64,000 bases of DNA from Niabella sp. (GCF_030150205.1 NZ_JASLGT010000020.1:62001-126000); one strand, 5' to 3'; positions 50,260-59,816 are shown, numbered from the stretch's first letter. The notes: a model not told the origin generated them from the letters alone. A program made the numbers and translations.

Positions 50260-53200
50260 ATGAACAGGTTTATAAAGAGCATCATTACTTTTTCTCTGAA
50301 GAATAAAGTATTTACGTTTGTGTGGGTAGGTATACTGGCCATTGCAGGGCTGATCAGTTTTAAGAACATGCCCATTGAAGCGTTTCCGGATGTGACGAAT
50401 ACCCAGATCGTGATTATTACCCAGTGGAGCGGCAGAAGTGCAGAAGAAGTAGAGCGCTTTGTAACCACCCCCGTTGAACTGGCGATGAGCCCGGTGCAAA
50501 AAAAAGCCAGTGTGCGGAGCACTACGATGTTTGGCTTATCGATCGTAAAAATAATTTTTGATGATGGTGTAGAAGATATGATCGCCCGTAACCAGGTAAA
50601 TAACCAGTTACGGACGGTGAGCCTGCCGGAGGGAGCAGAACCGGAAGTACAACCGCCTTATGGGCCTACCGGAGAAATTTTCCGGTATATCCTAAAAAGT
50701 CCTAAAAGGGATTCACGCGATCTGCTGACCTTGCAGACCTGGGTGGTAGACCGCGCATTACGGGGGGTGCCCGGAGTGGCCGACATCAATGTGTTTGGTG
50801 GCCAGGATAAAGTGTTTGAACTCAGCATCGACCCGCGCAAGCTGGATAAATACAATCTTACACCCCTGCAGGTATATGATGCGGTAACAAAAAGTAACCT
50901 GAATGTGGGTGGTGATGTAATTGAAAAAAACGGCCAGTCCTATGTGGTGCGCGGTATCGGGCTGCTCAAAAGCCAGGATGAGATCGGAAACGTGACCATC
51001 CAGACGGATAATGGCAACCCCATCCTGGTTAAAAATATTGCTGAGGTGCGTGAAAGTTCATTGCCGCGGGTTGGCCAGGCGGGGCTGGACAGTGTGTCTG
51101 ACGTGGTACAAGGCATTGTGGTAATGCGTAAGGGAGAAAATCCAAGAGAAGTGCTGGATGGCGTAAAGGCAAAAATAAAAGAGCTGAATACCAAAACGCT
51201 TCCAAAGGATGTAAAACTGGTTACCTTCTACGACCGGGATAACCTGATGGATTTTACCACGCATACGGTATTGCACAACCTGGTGGAGGGAATCGTATTT
51301 GTAACGGTGATCGTTTTTCTGTTTATGGCCGACTGGCGTACCACGCTGATCGTATCCATCATTATTCCGCTGTCGTTGCTTTTTGCATTCTTCTGTTTAA
51401 AACTGGCGGGTATGAGTGCCAACCTGCTTTCCCTGGGGGCGGTTGACTTTGGAATTATTATCGATGGGGCGGTGGTGATGGTAGAAGGGGTATTTGTAAT
51501 GCTCGATCACAAAGCCCGGAAGTATGGTATGGAAAAATTTAACAAGCTGGCAAAAGCCGGCTGGATCCGGCAAACGGGAACCGGCCTGGGCAAGGCGATC
51601 TTCTTTTCCAAACTGATCATCATTACTTCCTTATTACCCATCTTTTCTTTTCAGAAGGTAGAAGGGAAAATGTTCTCACCGCTGGCCTATACCCTGGGTT
51701 TTGCATTGATGGGCGCGCTGTTATTTACACTTACACTGGTGCCGGTGCTTTCGCATATTTTACTGAATAAAAATGTACGGGAGAAGCATAATATTTTTGT
51801 GAATTTCTGGGATCGCATTGTTGAAAAAGGATTCCGGGCAACATTCCGCAATAAACGCCTGAGTTTGCTTGTGGCGCTCGCCTTTCTGGCGCTGACCCTT
51901 TTTTCCGGAAAATTCCTGGGAACCGAATTCCTTCCACAGTTAAATGAAGGCTCATTATGGGTAACGGCGGAAATGCCGATGAGTACTTCACTGAGGGAGT
52001 CGATGAAAACAACGGATGAGTTAAAGAATGTGATCCGCAGTTTTCCGGAGGTGACCGGCGTACTTTCTCAAACCGGCAGAAGCAATGACGGAACGGATCC
52101 GAATGGTTTTGGATTTGTACAATTTGCCGTGAACCTGAAGCCCCGGGATGAATGGAAACGGAAAATAACGATGGACGAGCTGATTGAGGAAATGGATCAG
52201 AAGCTGAAAAAGTTCCAGGGTATTACGTTTAACTATTCCCAGCCTATTTCTGATAACGTAGCAGAGGCTGTGGCAGGGTTTAAGGCAGAGAACGGGATCA
52301 AGATCTTTGGAGATGATCTGCAAACACTGGATGGCCTTGCCAACCAGGTGCTGGAGCAGATCAAAACCGTACAAGGTGTAAAAGAACCGGGAATCATTAA
52401 GAATATTGGTCAGCCCGAAGTAAGCGTGGTGCTGGATCGTAATAAAATGGCGGCCTATGGTGTACAGCCGGCAGATGCGCAGGCGGTGCTGGAAATGGCA
52501 TTTGGCGGAAAGACCGCTTCCGAAATGTACGAAGGGGAGCGGAAATTCGACATCCGGCTGCGTTATGCTTCGGAGTACCGGAAGGACGAGGAAGATATTG
52601 CCCGGCTAATGGTGCCCAGCCAGGATGGAACCAAGATTCCTTTAAAAGAGATCAGCGATATTGTTAAAGACAACGGTGCCGCATTTATATACCGGGATAA
52701 TATCAAACGGTATATCGGCGTTAAGTTTTCTATTCGCGACCGCGACCTGGGTAGTACCATTGCGGATGCACAAAAAAAGGTGGCAGGTATTGCATTGCCG
52801 GATGGCTACAGTATCGGCTGGACAGGTCAATTTGAAAACCAGGTGCGGGCCTCGCACCGCCTGGGGCAGGTGGTGCCGGTAAGCATCCTCATGATCTTCT
52901 TTTTACTGTTCATTCTTTTTGGAAACATGAAAGACTCGCTCCTGGTGCTGGCCAATGTGCCGTTTGCATTGATCGGGGGTATTATTGCGCTGCATATTAC
53001 GCATATGAATTTTGGGATCTCGGCGGGTGTGGGCTTTATTGCGTTATTTGGTATTTGTATACAGAACGGCGTGATCCTGATTTCTGAATTCCATAACAAT
53101 ATAAAGTTAAACATGCCGTTGAACTATGCCATCCTGCAGGGGGTGAAAGTGCGTACAAGACCCGTGGTAATGACCGCGCTGATGGCTTCGATCGGGTTGC

Positions 53201-53358
53201 TGCCGGCAGCGCTTTCCACAGGTATCGGGTCCGAATCGCAGAAGCCGCTGGCCATTGTGATCATAGGAGGACTCATCACCGCAACGGTATTAACCCTGCT
53301 GATCTTCCCGATTATTTTCTGGGTGTTTAACCGGACGAGGAAAGAACAAATTACCTAG
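50260..53358 (+). CDS. CzcA/CusA-type RND efflux pump
   Basis: The 1032-residue protein has twelve predicted membrane helices and two large periplasmic loops. In membrane helix 4 the sequence DFGIIIDGAVVMVE (near residue 396) keeps the two Asp and the Glu of the heavy-metal RND proton relay. Early segments IEAFPDVTNTQI and TQWSGRSAEEVER are also typical of this subfamily. It exports metal cations using the proton gradient; whether Cu/Ag or Co/Zn/Cd cannot be told. It ends the operon TolC-adaptor-pump. Confidence 0.95.
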   Translation: MNRFIKSIITFSLKNKVFTFVWVGILAIAGLISFKNMPIEAFPDVTNTQIVIITQWSGRSAEEVERFVTTPVELAMSPVQKKASVRSTTMFGLSIVKIIFDDGVEDMIARNQVNNQLRTVSLPEGAEPEVQPPYGPTGEIFRYILKSPKRDSRDLLTLQTWVVDRALRGVPGVADINVFGGQDKVFELSIDPRKLDKYNLTPLQVYDAVTKSNLNVGGDVIEKNGQSYVVRGIGLLKSQDEIGNVTIQTDNGNPILVKNIAEVRESSLPRVGQAGLDSVSDVVQGIVVMRKGENPREVLDGVKAKIKELNTKTLPKDVKLVTFYDRDNLMDFTTHTVLHNLVEGIVFVTVIVFLFMADWRTTLIVSIIIPLSLLFAFFCLKLAGMSANLLSLGAVDFGIIIDGAVVMVEGVFVMLDHKARKYGMEKFNKLAKAGWIRQTGTGLGKAIFFSKLIIITSLLPIFSFQKVEGKMFSPLAYTLGFALMGALLFTLTLVPVLSHILLNKNVREKHNIFVNFWDRIVEKGFRATFRNKRLSLLVALAFLALTLFSGKFLGTEFLPQLNEGSLWVTAEMPMSTSLRESMKTTDELKNVIRSFPEVTGVLSQTGRSNDGTDPNGFGFVQFAVNLKPRDEWKRKITMDELIEEMDQKLKKFQGITFNYSQPISDNVAEAVAGFKAENGIKIFGDDLQTLDGLANQVLEQIKTVQGVKEPGIIKNIGQPEVSVVLDRNKMAAYGVQPADAQAVLEMAFGGKTASEMYEGERKFDIRLRYASEYRKDEEDIARLMVPSQDGTKIPLKEISDIVKDNGAAFIYRDNIKRYIGVKFSIRDRDLGSTIADAQKKVAGIALPDGYSIGWTGQFENQVRASHRLGQVVPVSILMIFFLLFILFGNMKDSLLVLANVPFALIGGIIALHITHMNFGISAGVGFIALFGICIQNGVILISEFHNNIKLNMPLNYAILQGVKVRTRPVVMTALMASIGLLPAALSTGIGSESQKPLAIVIIGGLITATVLTLLIFPIIFWVFNRTRKEQIT

Positions 53359-53367
53359 GCGCACAGC

Positions 53368-53400
53368 AGACCTATGAGCTTTAAGAAATCTCATAGGTCT
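53368..53400. terminator. Hairpin between convergent genes
   Basis: AGACCTATGAG (53368-53378) and CTCATAGGTCT (53390-53400) form a perfect 11-bp stem in the 43-bp gap between the convergent RND and YciO-like genes. No long T-run follows, but the position fits a shared terminator. Confidence 0.55.
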
Positions 53401-53401
53401 C

Positions 53402-54010
53402 TCATTCTTCCCATTCTCCCAATCCTTTCCGCACCAGCACGTTCTCGTTGCCGGTACAATCGATAATGGTAGAAGGAATCATTCCACCGATGCCGCTGTC
53501 AATAACAATGTCTACAAGGTTCTGGTAATGTTCGTGGATGATCTCCGGGTCTGTATAATCTTCTACTAATTCACCAGGAAGCGTAGTACTTAAAATGGGA
53601 TGTCCCAATTCCCGGATCAGCGCCTGCGTGATCTTATTATCCGGAACACGGATCCCAACGGTATTCTTTTTACTGTGCAGGATCTTGGGCACCTGCTTGC
53701 TGGCTTCCAGGATAAACGTATAGGGCCCGGGAAGGTATTCTTTCAGCAACCGGAAGGTGCTGTTGGAGATCTGTTTGGCAAAATCACTAAGATGACTCAG
53801 GTCTGCACAAACAAAAGAGAATTGCGCTTTTTTAGGGTCAATTTTTTTGATCCAGGCGATACGTTCGATGGCCTTGGTCTGGAAAATGTCGCAACCCAAA
53901 CCATAGATGGTATCCGTAGGATAAATAATGATCCCGCCTTCGCGCAGGGTATCGGCTACCTGTTTAATCAAACGCGGCTGGGGATCTTTGGGGTGGATGG
54001 GGATAAGCAT
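53402..54010 (-). CDS. YciO-like Sua5/YrdC-domain protein
   Basis: The 202-residue protein has the YrdC fold: the nucleotide-binding start EGGIIIYPTDTIYGLGCD, LPGPYTFILEAS, GIRVPDN and HPILSTTLPGE. The N-terminal HPKDPQPRLIKQVAD and overall pattern are closer to YciO than to TsaC. TsaC makes threonylcarbamoyl-AMP for t6A in tRNA; YciO is a paralog whose role is less clear. It may supply the t6A step if no other TsaC exists in the genome. Confidence 0.85.
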   Translation of the reverse strand: MLIPIHPKDPQPRLIKQVADTLREGGIIIYPTDTIYGLGCDIFQTKAIERIAWIKKIDPKKAQFSFVCADLSHLSDFAKQISNSTFRLLKEYLPGPYTFILEASKQVPKILHSKKNTVGIRVPDNKITQALIRELGHPILSTTLPGELVEDYTDPEIIHEHYQNLVDIVIDSGIGGMIPSTIIDCTGNENVLVRKGLGEWEE

Positions 54011-54125
54011 ACTGCAAATATCGGATGATAAGTTAATAAGTTTAAAAGTTAACAGGTTTATAGGATGACAGGGAGCTATTATGAAGGGTATTCCTTATAA
54101 ACCTATAAACTTATCAACCTGTCAA

Positions 54126-54926
54126 CTAATGCTTCACCGCCGTTAATGCATAAACCATGGGGATCTTATTCCCCAGGTGTTGAATGCGGTATTTTTTAGG
54201 CGCTATTTCGGTGGTATGCCGGAAGCAATTATAAGGAGAATAGTCAAATTCCTCAAAGGTGGTCAGCTCAAGTCCGTTCTCAAGGAGGCTGCTGAGCACT
54301 TCGGCCGTACCGTGGTTCCACATTACATATTCCTGGTGCAACTCCGCATCGCGGTCGGCATACGTGCCGGTATAGGTTTCGGCAATGGGCCCGGTATTAA
54401 AATAGCTATAGCCTATTTTATCAAAGTCGTCGTCAAACATCCATACCACCGGGTGAAATTCCACAAATACAAACCGGCCTCCGGGTTTTAGGAAGCTTGA
54501 AATAACCGCCGCCCATCGGTCTAGGTCCGGCAGCCAGCCAATGGTGCCATAACTGGTAAAAACGATATCAAATGTTTCATTCAGATGATTGGAAAGATCA
54601 TAGAGATCGCAGCAGATAAACCGGACATCCGTATGGGTTTTGGCTGCCAGGTCATTGGCGGCTTCAATGGCTTTGTCAGACAGGTCGACCCCGGTAACCT
54701 GCGCACCCATGCGGGCCAGTGAAATGGAGTCCTGTCCAAAATGGCATTGCAGGTGCAGGATGCGTTTGCCGCTGATATCACCCAGCAGGTTCCGTTCAAT
54801 ATCATTAAGGGAAGAGGTGCCGTTTATGAAGCCATTTACATCATAGAAATCCGATTCCAAGTGAAACCGTACTTTATTGTTCCAGGACGCTTTATTAATG
54901 GCCAGGTAGTCTTTTACAGGGTCCAT
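54126..54926 (-). CDS. Class I SAM-dependent methyltransferase
   Basis: From ATG 54926 (MDPVKDYL) the 266-residue protein has motif I variant ILHLQCHFGQDSISLARMG, motif II VTGVDLSDKAIEAAN and motif III region FDIVFTSYGTIGWLPD, then LKPGGRFVFVEFHP. The motif I loop reads Q-C-H-F-G rather than G-x-G-x-G, a form common in a small-molecule methyltransferase subgroup. The frame extends to 55106, but the extra residues look non-coding. The substrate is unknown. Confidence 0.82.
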   Translation of the reverse strand: MDPVKDYLAINKASWNNKVRFHLESDFYDVNGFINGTSSLNDIERNLLGDISGKRILHLQCHFGQDSISLARMGAQVTGVDLSDKAIEAANDLAAKTHTDVRFICCDLYDLSNHLNETFDIVFTSYGTIGWLPDLDRWAAVISSFLKPGGRFVFVEFHPVVWMFDDDFDKIGYSYFNTGPIAETYTGTYADRDAELHQEYVMWNHGTAEVLSSLLENGLELTTFEEFDYSPYNCFRHTTEIAPKKYRIQHLGNKIPMVYALTAVKH

Positions 54927-55035
54927 TGTATATGTTTTCTGATCCGTTGGTTTTTGCCTAACAGGATTACCGGACGCTGAAGGGAGTGACACAACCGGGC
55001 TCAATAGTAGTGCTGAAGCCCGGCTCAAAAAAAAA

Positions 55036-56061
55036 TTATTGAATCGCCCAAACTTCCTTACCACGCAGCAGTGCATCCAGGTCCGGTGCCTTGCGGGCCC
55101 TGGCATCTTCCAGCTGCAGGGCCATCATTTCTTCATAACAGGGGCGGTCCGCTTCATAGAACACGCCAAATGGCCGGGGCAGGTGCCCTTCCAGTGCCGG
55201 GTTATCGAAAATGCGGGTGAGCAGCTGTGCTTTAAAAATGTCTTTTTCATCGTGTATCCACAGATCATCGGCGCTGTATCCTTCGCCCAGGGTTACCACC
55301 TGCGGTTTAAAGCCATCCAGGCGAATGCCTTTTTTGCCTCCGGCGCCAAAGATCAGCGGCTTGCCATGCTCCACAAAAATGGTTTCTTCGGCCTTTGAAC
55401 TTTTTTCTGTAAACACCTCAAAAGCACCATCGTTGAAGATATTACAGTTCTGGTAAATCTCCAGGAAGGAAGCGCCCTTGTGCTGGTGGGTGCGGATCAG
55501 CATGGCCTGCAGGTGTTTGGGATCGCGGTCCATGGTACGGGCCACAAAGCTGGCATCGGCACCCATGGCCAGGGCCAGGGGATTGAACGGGTGGTCGATG
55601 CTGCCAAAAGGCGTGGACTTGGTTACTTTATTTTCTTCGGATGTTGGGGAGTACTGCCCCTTGGTTAACCCGTAGATCTGGTTGTTGAACAGCAGCACAT
55701 TTACATCAAAATTCCTTCTTAATAAATGAATGGTATGGTTACCGCCGATGCTGAGTCCATCTCCGTCACCGGTAACGATCCAGACACTCAGCTCCGGGCG
55801 GGTGGCTTTAAGCCCCGAAGCGATGGCCGTGGCGCGGCCGTGGATCGAGTGCATACCATAGGTGTTCATATAATAGGGAAACCGGCTGCTGCACCCGATA
55901 CCGGAGATAAATACAATGTTTTCTTTGGGAATACCCAACCCAGGCATTACGCGCTGCACCTGTGCCAATATAGAATAATCGCCACAGCCGGGGCACCAGC
56001 GTACTTCCTGGTCGGTTGCAAAATCTTTGGCTGTTAAGGCGGGAGTGATAACTTCGGACAT
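55036..56061 (-). CDS. 2-oxoacid:ferredoxin oxidoreductase, beta subunit
   Basis: From ATG 56061 the 341-residue protein has the thiamine-diphosphate and Fe-S segments of KorB/PorB-type beta subunits: VRWCPGCGDYSIL, GIGCSSRFPYY, TGDGDGLSIGGNH and QIYGLTKGQYSPT. It converts a 2-oxo acid and CoA to acyl-CoA with reduced ferredoxin, probably 2-oxoglutarate or pyruvate. The alpha subunit, usually the neighbouring gene, is absent here; the upstream neighbour is a divergent cytochrome gene. Confidence 0.9.
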   Translation of the reverse strand: MSEVITPALTAKDFATDQEVRWCPGCGDYSILAQVQRVMPGLGIPKENIVFISGIGCSSRFPYYMNTYGMHSIHGRATAIASGLKATRPELSVWIVTGDGDGLSIGGNHTIHLLRRNFDVNVLLFNNQIYGLTKGQYSPTSEENKVTKSTPFGSIDHPFNPLALAMGADASFVARTMDRDPKHLQAMLIRTHQHKGASFLEIYQNCNIFNDGAFEVFTEKSSKAEETIFVEHGKPLIFGAGGKKGIRLDGFKPQVVTLGEGYSADDLWIHDEKDIFKAQLLTRIFDNPALEGHLPRPFGVFYEADRPCYEEMMALQLEDARARKAPDLDALLRGKEVWAIQ

Positions 56062-56079
56062 GATCTTAAAAATAGGCTG

Positions 56080-56087
56080 CAAAGTTA
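56080..56087 (-). promoter_or_regulatory. Putative -7 box of the oxidoreductase gene (TAACTTTG)
   Basis: The minus strand reads TAACTTTG 18 bp before the ATG at 56061. A perfect 18-bp palindrome lies 23 bp further upstream. Confidence 0.5.
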
Positions 56088-56110
56088 ATCATTCTGTGGG
56101 ATTGAAAGGA

Positions 56111-56128
56111 TTGTTATCCGGATAACAA
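56111..56128. promoter_or_regulatory. Perfect 18-bp palindrome, probable operator
   Basis: TTGTTATCCGGATAACAA equals its own reverse complement. It lies in the divergent region between the oxidoreductase beta gene and the dihaem cytochrome gene, just upstream of the -7 box, where a dimeric regulator could act on either gene. Confidence 0.65.
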
Positions 56129-56224
56129 ACGACTGTTTATGGTGCGTTGTGCGTTCAAACCCTTGTTTCTCTTGATTTTTCCTAAATTGCGGTTAGTTGT
56201 CATTTATTTGTAAAAACTTATTTT

Positions 56225-56611
56225 ATGAGATATAAAAAGATTTCCATCGTATTTACGTGCATTCTTTTAACCATTATGGCGGGCACTTCCTATTCTTTAT
56301 ACCGTCCGCCACATAATCTGAAAGTGCTGCCCCAGGATATTACACATGAGCGGCTGGACAGTATTATGGATTCTTATAACAAAGCATTGGGGGTAAAGTG
56401 CAATTTTTGTCATGCAAAAAGAAAGGATTCGGACCGGCTGGATTTTGCTTCTGATGAAAACCCAGCCAAGGATGTGGCCCGGAATATGCTGCGGATGACG
56501 ATTGATATCAATAAGAATTATTTCCGCACCGATTCGGTGATCCATCCGGCCTATCTGAATACCGTTACCTGTAATACCTGCCATAAGGGAGATGCGTATC
56601 CGGAACATTAA
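56225..56611 (+). CDS. Dihaem c-type cytochrome (reaction-centre cytochrome-like)
   Basis: The 128-residue protein has an N-terminal signal or anchor helix (residues 7-26) and two haem c sites, CNFCH (about residue 58) and CNTCH (about residue 117). The segment LKVLPQDITHERLDSIMDSYNKALGVKC fits the CytoC_RC-type family found as small exported proteins in Bacteroidota. It probably carries electrons in the periplasm; no partner is adjacent except, divergently, a ferredoxin-linked oxidoreductase. Confidence 0.85.
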   Translation: MRYKKISIVFTCILLTIMAGTSYSLYRPPHNLKVLPQDITHERLDSIMDSYNKALGVKCNFCHAKRKDSDRLDFASDENPAKDVARNMLRMTIDINKNYFRTDSVIHPAYLNTVTCNTCHKGDAYPEH

Positions 56612-57196
56612 TTTTTAACGGCAGCGGAGGTAGCCATAAGGCGGGAAGCCCTTGTTTTTAGGAGTAATTCCAATGTGGCCGATATGCAGGTGTTTGGTCT
56701 TTGCCAGGCGCAATAACTATTGAACTGCTTCTTTTGAATGTTCCATATACTAACGAGCTTTTTTTCTTTCATTTATTGACAGTATTTAATCAAATCTGTC
56801 TATTTCTATAACCTGTTCCGGTTTTTCAGGAATTTTTATCCTGTCTTTTTCAGTGATTAACCGTAGCCGGAGCGGCTCCGTTTACGCTGTTTTACTCCGG
56901 TGTGCGGTGAATAAGGAAATCATACATGGCGTATGTACGCAAACCTGTAAACGAATAAGCAACGGGGTTACGGATATGGAAAAAATATAATGCATATGTT
57001 GCTTTTGTAAGTACCTTTGTAGTATCACAGGATGGCTATTGTGCATGTAATGTGAGCCAGGGCCTGAATGCGCATGCTTATGATCAGCAACCAATAGACG
57101 GAGCACTGAATATACGATCTGCGCCTGCAAACATATTGCAGCAAAATGCTGCAGTAGCGGGGAACAGCGTATAAAGGAAACAGGATTTTATCATTA
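56612..57196. other. Long intergenic region
   Basis: About 585 bp with no convincing gene on either strand. It contains a short inverted repeat CGGAGC-G-GCTCCG (56868-56880) and a TACCTTTG box (57012-57019) that could serve the small genes downstream, although no -33 element is seen. Confidence 0.5.
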
Positions 57197-57205
57197 ATGA
57201 TAAAA
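57186..57205. promoter_or_regulatory. 20-bp perfect palindrome over a start codon
   Basis: TTTTATCATTAATGATAAAA is its own reverse complement and contains the ATG at 57197. It may be an operator or an RNA hairpin that hides the first start codon; a second ATG lies at 57209. Confidence 0.6.
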
Positions 57206-57808
57206 CAAATGAAACAGAAACTTCAACTACTGCTTTTGTTATGGATATTATTTCCAACAAATGGTAAAACTGCCCAGGGCTCCGCCGCAGATAATGGCAA
57301 AATAGCTACCCCGTGTTTCGGGTTTGCGCTGCAAGCCGGTCGCATAATGCCTGGGTGTAAAGCAAAGGGGCAGCCACTGCCGGAAATGACGCCGCCTGTA
57401 CTTAATAATTCATTTCGTTCCCCCAACAGGATACCGGCAGGTGAAAGCGCAAGCTACATTGAAGTAAGGGCATCGGTAGATGGTATATGTATTGAGGATA
57501 TGAATACCATGAAGCCGGGGTATGCGGATAGGCGCCGTTCCGGAGCAATGCGGGAACCGGCTTATGCTGTTTCAATGGCCAGTGTTTTATTGGTAGCTGC
57601 AGCATTTTTCAGAATCGGCAGGAGGCGCCTGATGGTTGCCGTATTGATTGTGCTGACCCTCGTATCGGCTATTATTGCCTGTTACCATAACGGGCGGGAT
57701 TCCGGAGGGCCGGGATCTATTCGTTTCATACGCATTGCAGTAACAGATAAAGAGGGTGTGCGATCGTATTCTGAAGTGGTAAGTGTGCATGAAGTGGGAA
57801 GGCATTGA
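57197..57808 (+). CDS. Membrane protein of unknown function
   Basis: The 203-residue protein begins with a signal-like segment (MKQKLQLLLLLWILFP from the second ATG at 57209). Residues 30-120 are polar with several Cys and Pro. Two close hydrophobic stretches (AVSMASVLLVAAAFF and LMVAVLIVLTLVSAIIAC, about 124-161) flank a basic R-I-G-R-R-R, suggesting a membrane hairpin, followed by a polar tail of about 40 residues. It matches no family I know. Coding status is likely but not certain. Confidence 0.45.
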   Translation: MIKQMKQKLQLLLLLWILFPTNGKTAQGSAADNGKIATPCFGFALQAGRIMPGCKAKGQPLPEMTPPVLNNSFRSPNRIPAGESASYIEVRASVDGICIEDMNTMKPGYADRRRSGAMREPAYAVSMASVLLVAAAFFRIGRRRLMVAVLIVLTLVSAIIACYHNGRDSGGPGSIRFIRIAVTDKEGVRSYSEVVSVHEVGRH

Positions 57809-57878
57809 TAAAGCCGGCCTGGGTATGCCCGGCGGCGCTTCGTTCAATTGAATTTATATCAAAGCTAAATTACTTATT

Positions 57879-58112
57879 ATGGAAGTACTGTTTCGTAACA
57901 GGGGGCGAAAAGTAAAATTTCGGTCGGAAACGGGTCTGGTTCAGTGGATGCGCAAACACGATACCGAATATACCCGTAATATTTTTGAATTTATGGAGGT
58001 TTATAAGATGCGCAAGCTGCTGTTTGAAAAAAAGACGCTAAGCTCCAGTTCTCCGGAAGATTTTGTTTCGGACCTTATCCGCAATAATATTATTTCGGTT
58101 ATCAGGAAATGA
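57879..58112 (+). CDS. Small basic protein of unknown function
   Basis: The 77-residue protein is rich in R, K, E and F (FRNRGRKVKFRSETGLVQW) with a predicted helical C-terminal half. There is no signal peptide. It follows the unknown membrane protein gene by 70 bp on the same strand. I do not recognise it, and a chance reading frame cannot be excluded. Confidence 0.4.
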   Translation: MEVLFRNRGRKVKFRSETGLVQWMRKHDTEYTRNIFEFMEVYKMRKLLFEKKTLSSSSPEDFVSDLIRNNIISVIRK

Positions 58113-58252
58113 TGACCGGCAGCAAATAGGGATTGGCTTTTTGAACGCATACAGACCGCGTACCGGTGATTTTTATGCAATGACATTTCTTACTCTGAGA
58201 GCAGTGTTGTTACATTCTGAAATAAAGTATAACTTCAGCAAAATGAACGAGA

Positions 58253-58975
58253 ATGAACCAATCCCCGATCCATCGCCTGTTGCTTTATTGCAGTATATTG
58301 ATTTTAGCAGCTTCCTGTGCGGATACAAATCAACCCAACCGGTTAACAAAGGTGGAAAAAGAACAGGGATGGACCTTGCTGTTTGATGGTGCATCTGTCG
58401 CCGGCTGGCATTTATACAATAAGAAAAATACGACTGCCGGCTGGATAGCCAGGGATGGTGCATTGGCCGTAGATACGGTTAATAAAACAGAGGTAAACGA
58501 CCTGGTATCTGATAAGTCTTATACCAATTTTGAATTGCAGTTCGAATGGAAATTATCGAAAAACGGAAACAGCGGCGTATTTATCAATGTGCTGGAACGT
58601 CCGGATATTACTACCGCCTGGGCATCGGGGCCGGAGTACCAGCTGCTGGACCCGTTGCATGCAGATAATGCAAACCCGTTTAAAAAAGCAGGCGGCCTGT
58701 TCGCGCTGGACTCACAGAAAAATGCCGTAACGGCGCTTCCGGCGGGTAGCTGGAACCAATCGCGGATACGGCAGGTCAATGGCAAGGTTGAATTTTACCT
58801 GAATGGGGTGCTGACGGTGCAGGAAGATCTGAATGCTCCTGCCTGGCAAAACAAGGTTACCCAAAGTCATTTTAATAAATTTCCTGAATTTGGCAAGCGT
58901 ACCAGCGGCCATATCGCACTACAGGATTGGGCCAGTGGTGTGGCGTTCCGGAATATAAAGATTAAGGAACTGTAG
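58253..58975 (+). CDS. DUF1080 (3-keto-disaccharide hydrolase-like) lipoprotein
   Basis: The 240-residue protein has a lipoprotein signal (lipobox LAASC, Cys22) and a single DUF1080 domain: GWTLLFDGASVAGWH, FELQFEWKLSKNGNSGVFINV and GHIALQDWASGVAFRNIKIKEL. This concanavalin-like domain is found in secreted proteins of Bacteroidota and Planctomycetota that act on glycans, and includes 3-keto-glycoside hydrolases. Its substrate is not known. Confidence 0.88.
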   Translation: MNQSPIHRLLLYCSILILAASCADTNQPNRLTKVEKEQGWTLLFDGASVAGWHLYNKKNTTAGWIARDGALAVDTVNKTEVNDLVSDKSYTNFELQFEWKLSKNGNSGVFINVLERPDITTAWASGPEYQLLDPLHADNANPFKKAGGLFALDSQKNAVTALPAGSWNQSRIRQVNGKVEFYLNGVLTVQEDLNAPAWQNKVTQSHFNKFPEFGKRTSGHIALQDWASGVAFRNIKIKEL

Positions 58976-59003
58976 CAGTAGCTTATCGGTGGTTGCTATG
59001 GTA

Positions 59004-59816
59004 TCAGCGGTTTACTGTTATCAGCAGGTAGGTAGCAGTGATTGCCGTATGGTCTGCTGTTCCGCTTTCGTTTTCGGTGGTAAACAACTCTTCCAGTTCC
59101 TGCTGCAGCTCCGCGGATCTGTTGTCCTTTGCCGCTACTTCAAAGGCCGTCATGGTAGGACCGTAAAAGTGGCGGAATACGGCTGCAAATTCAACAGGGC
59201 CATACGGAGCATCAAAAGTCCAGGGTTCCCTGCTGAACGTAATATTTTCTTTAGGGATACCGGCCTGTTCAAACCGTTCAATAACATGGGACTCCAATCC
59301 CCAGGTCATAGGGCTGATAAAGCCTTCCGGGGGCGGCGGTGTGTAAGCAGCGCTGATCTTTAATAGCCGGGCCACCAGTGTGGGGTCGCCCGGTATCCAG
59401 TTGCCCATCAGGATTTTTCCGCCCGGTTTTGTAACGCGCACCATTTCTTTGGCTACGTCAAAGGGCCTGGGTGCAAACATGGCTCCGAATATGCTTACAG
59501 TGGCATCAAATGAAGCGTCCGGTACATCGCTTAACTGGCTGGCGTCTCCTTCGCGGAACACACAGTTTGCAAGGCCTTCCTCCTTTGCACGGATATTACC
59601 GGCCTGTACCAGGTTGGCCGCAATATCAATAACGGTTACATCGGCGCCGGTCTTTGCCAGGGGGATGGCCGTGGTGCCGTCGCCACCGCCCAGTTCAAGT
59701 ACCTGCATACCTTTTGCAATACCCATCCGGGATGCCAGCGCTTCCCCGCTTTTGCGCATGGTTTCCGCAATGCGGGTGAAGTCGCCCTTTTCCCATAAAG
59801 CTTTGTTCGGATTCAT
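59004..59816 (-). CDS. Class I SAM-dependent methyltransferase (UbiE-like)
   Basis: The 270-residue protein has a clear SAM site: motif I VLELGGGDGTTAIPLA, acidic motif II VTVIDIAAN, REGDAS and the post-motif TKPGGKILMGNW. The overall layout resembles UbiE/COQ5-type small-molecule methyltransferases. It convergently abuts the DUF1080 gene and is followed upstream by a membrane methyltransferase gene on the same strand (45 bp gap), perhaps one operon. Confidence 0.85.
   Translation of the reverse strand: MNPNKALWEKGDFTRIAETMRKSGEALASRMGIAKGMQVLELGGGDGTTAIPLAKTGADVTVIDIAANLVQAGNIRAKEEGLANCVFREGDASQLSDVPDASFDATVSIFGAMFAPRPFDVAKEMVRVTKPGGKILMGNWIPGDPTLVARLLKISAAYTPPPPEGFISPMTWGLESHVIERFEQAGIPKENITFSREPWTFDAPYGPVEFAAVFRHFYGPTMTAFEVAAKDNRSAELQQELEELFTTENESGTADHTAITATYLLITVNR

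Noticed and set aside
56882..57130. Minus-strand open frame of 82 codons in the long intergenic region
   Set aside because: Its composition is His-rich and irregular, with no domain, start context or neighbours to support it.
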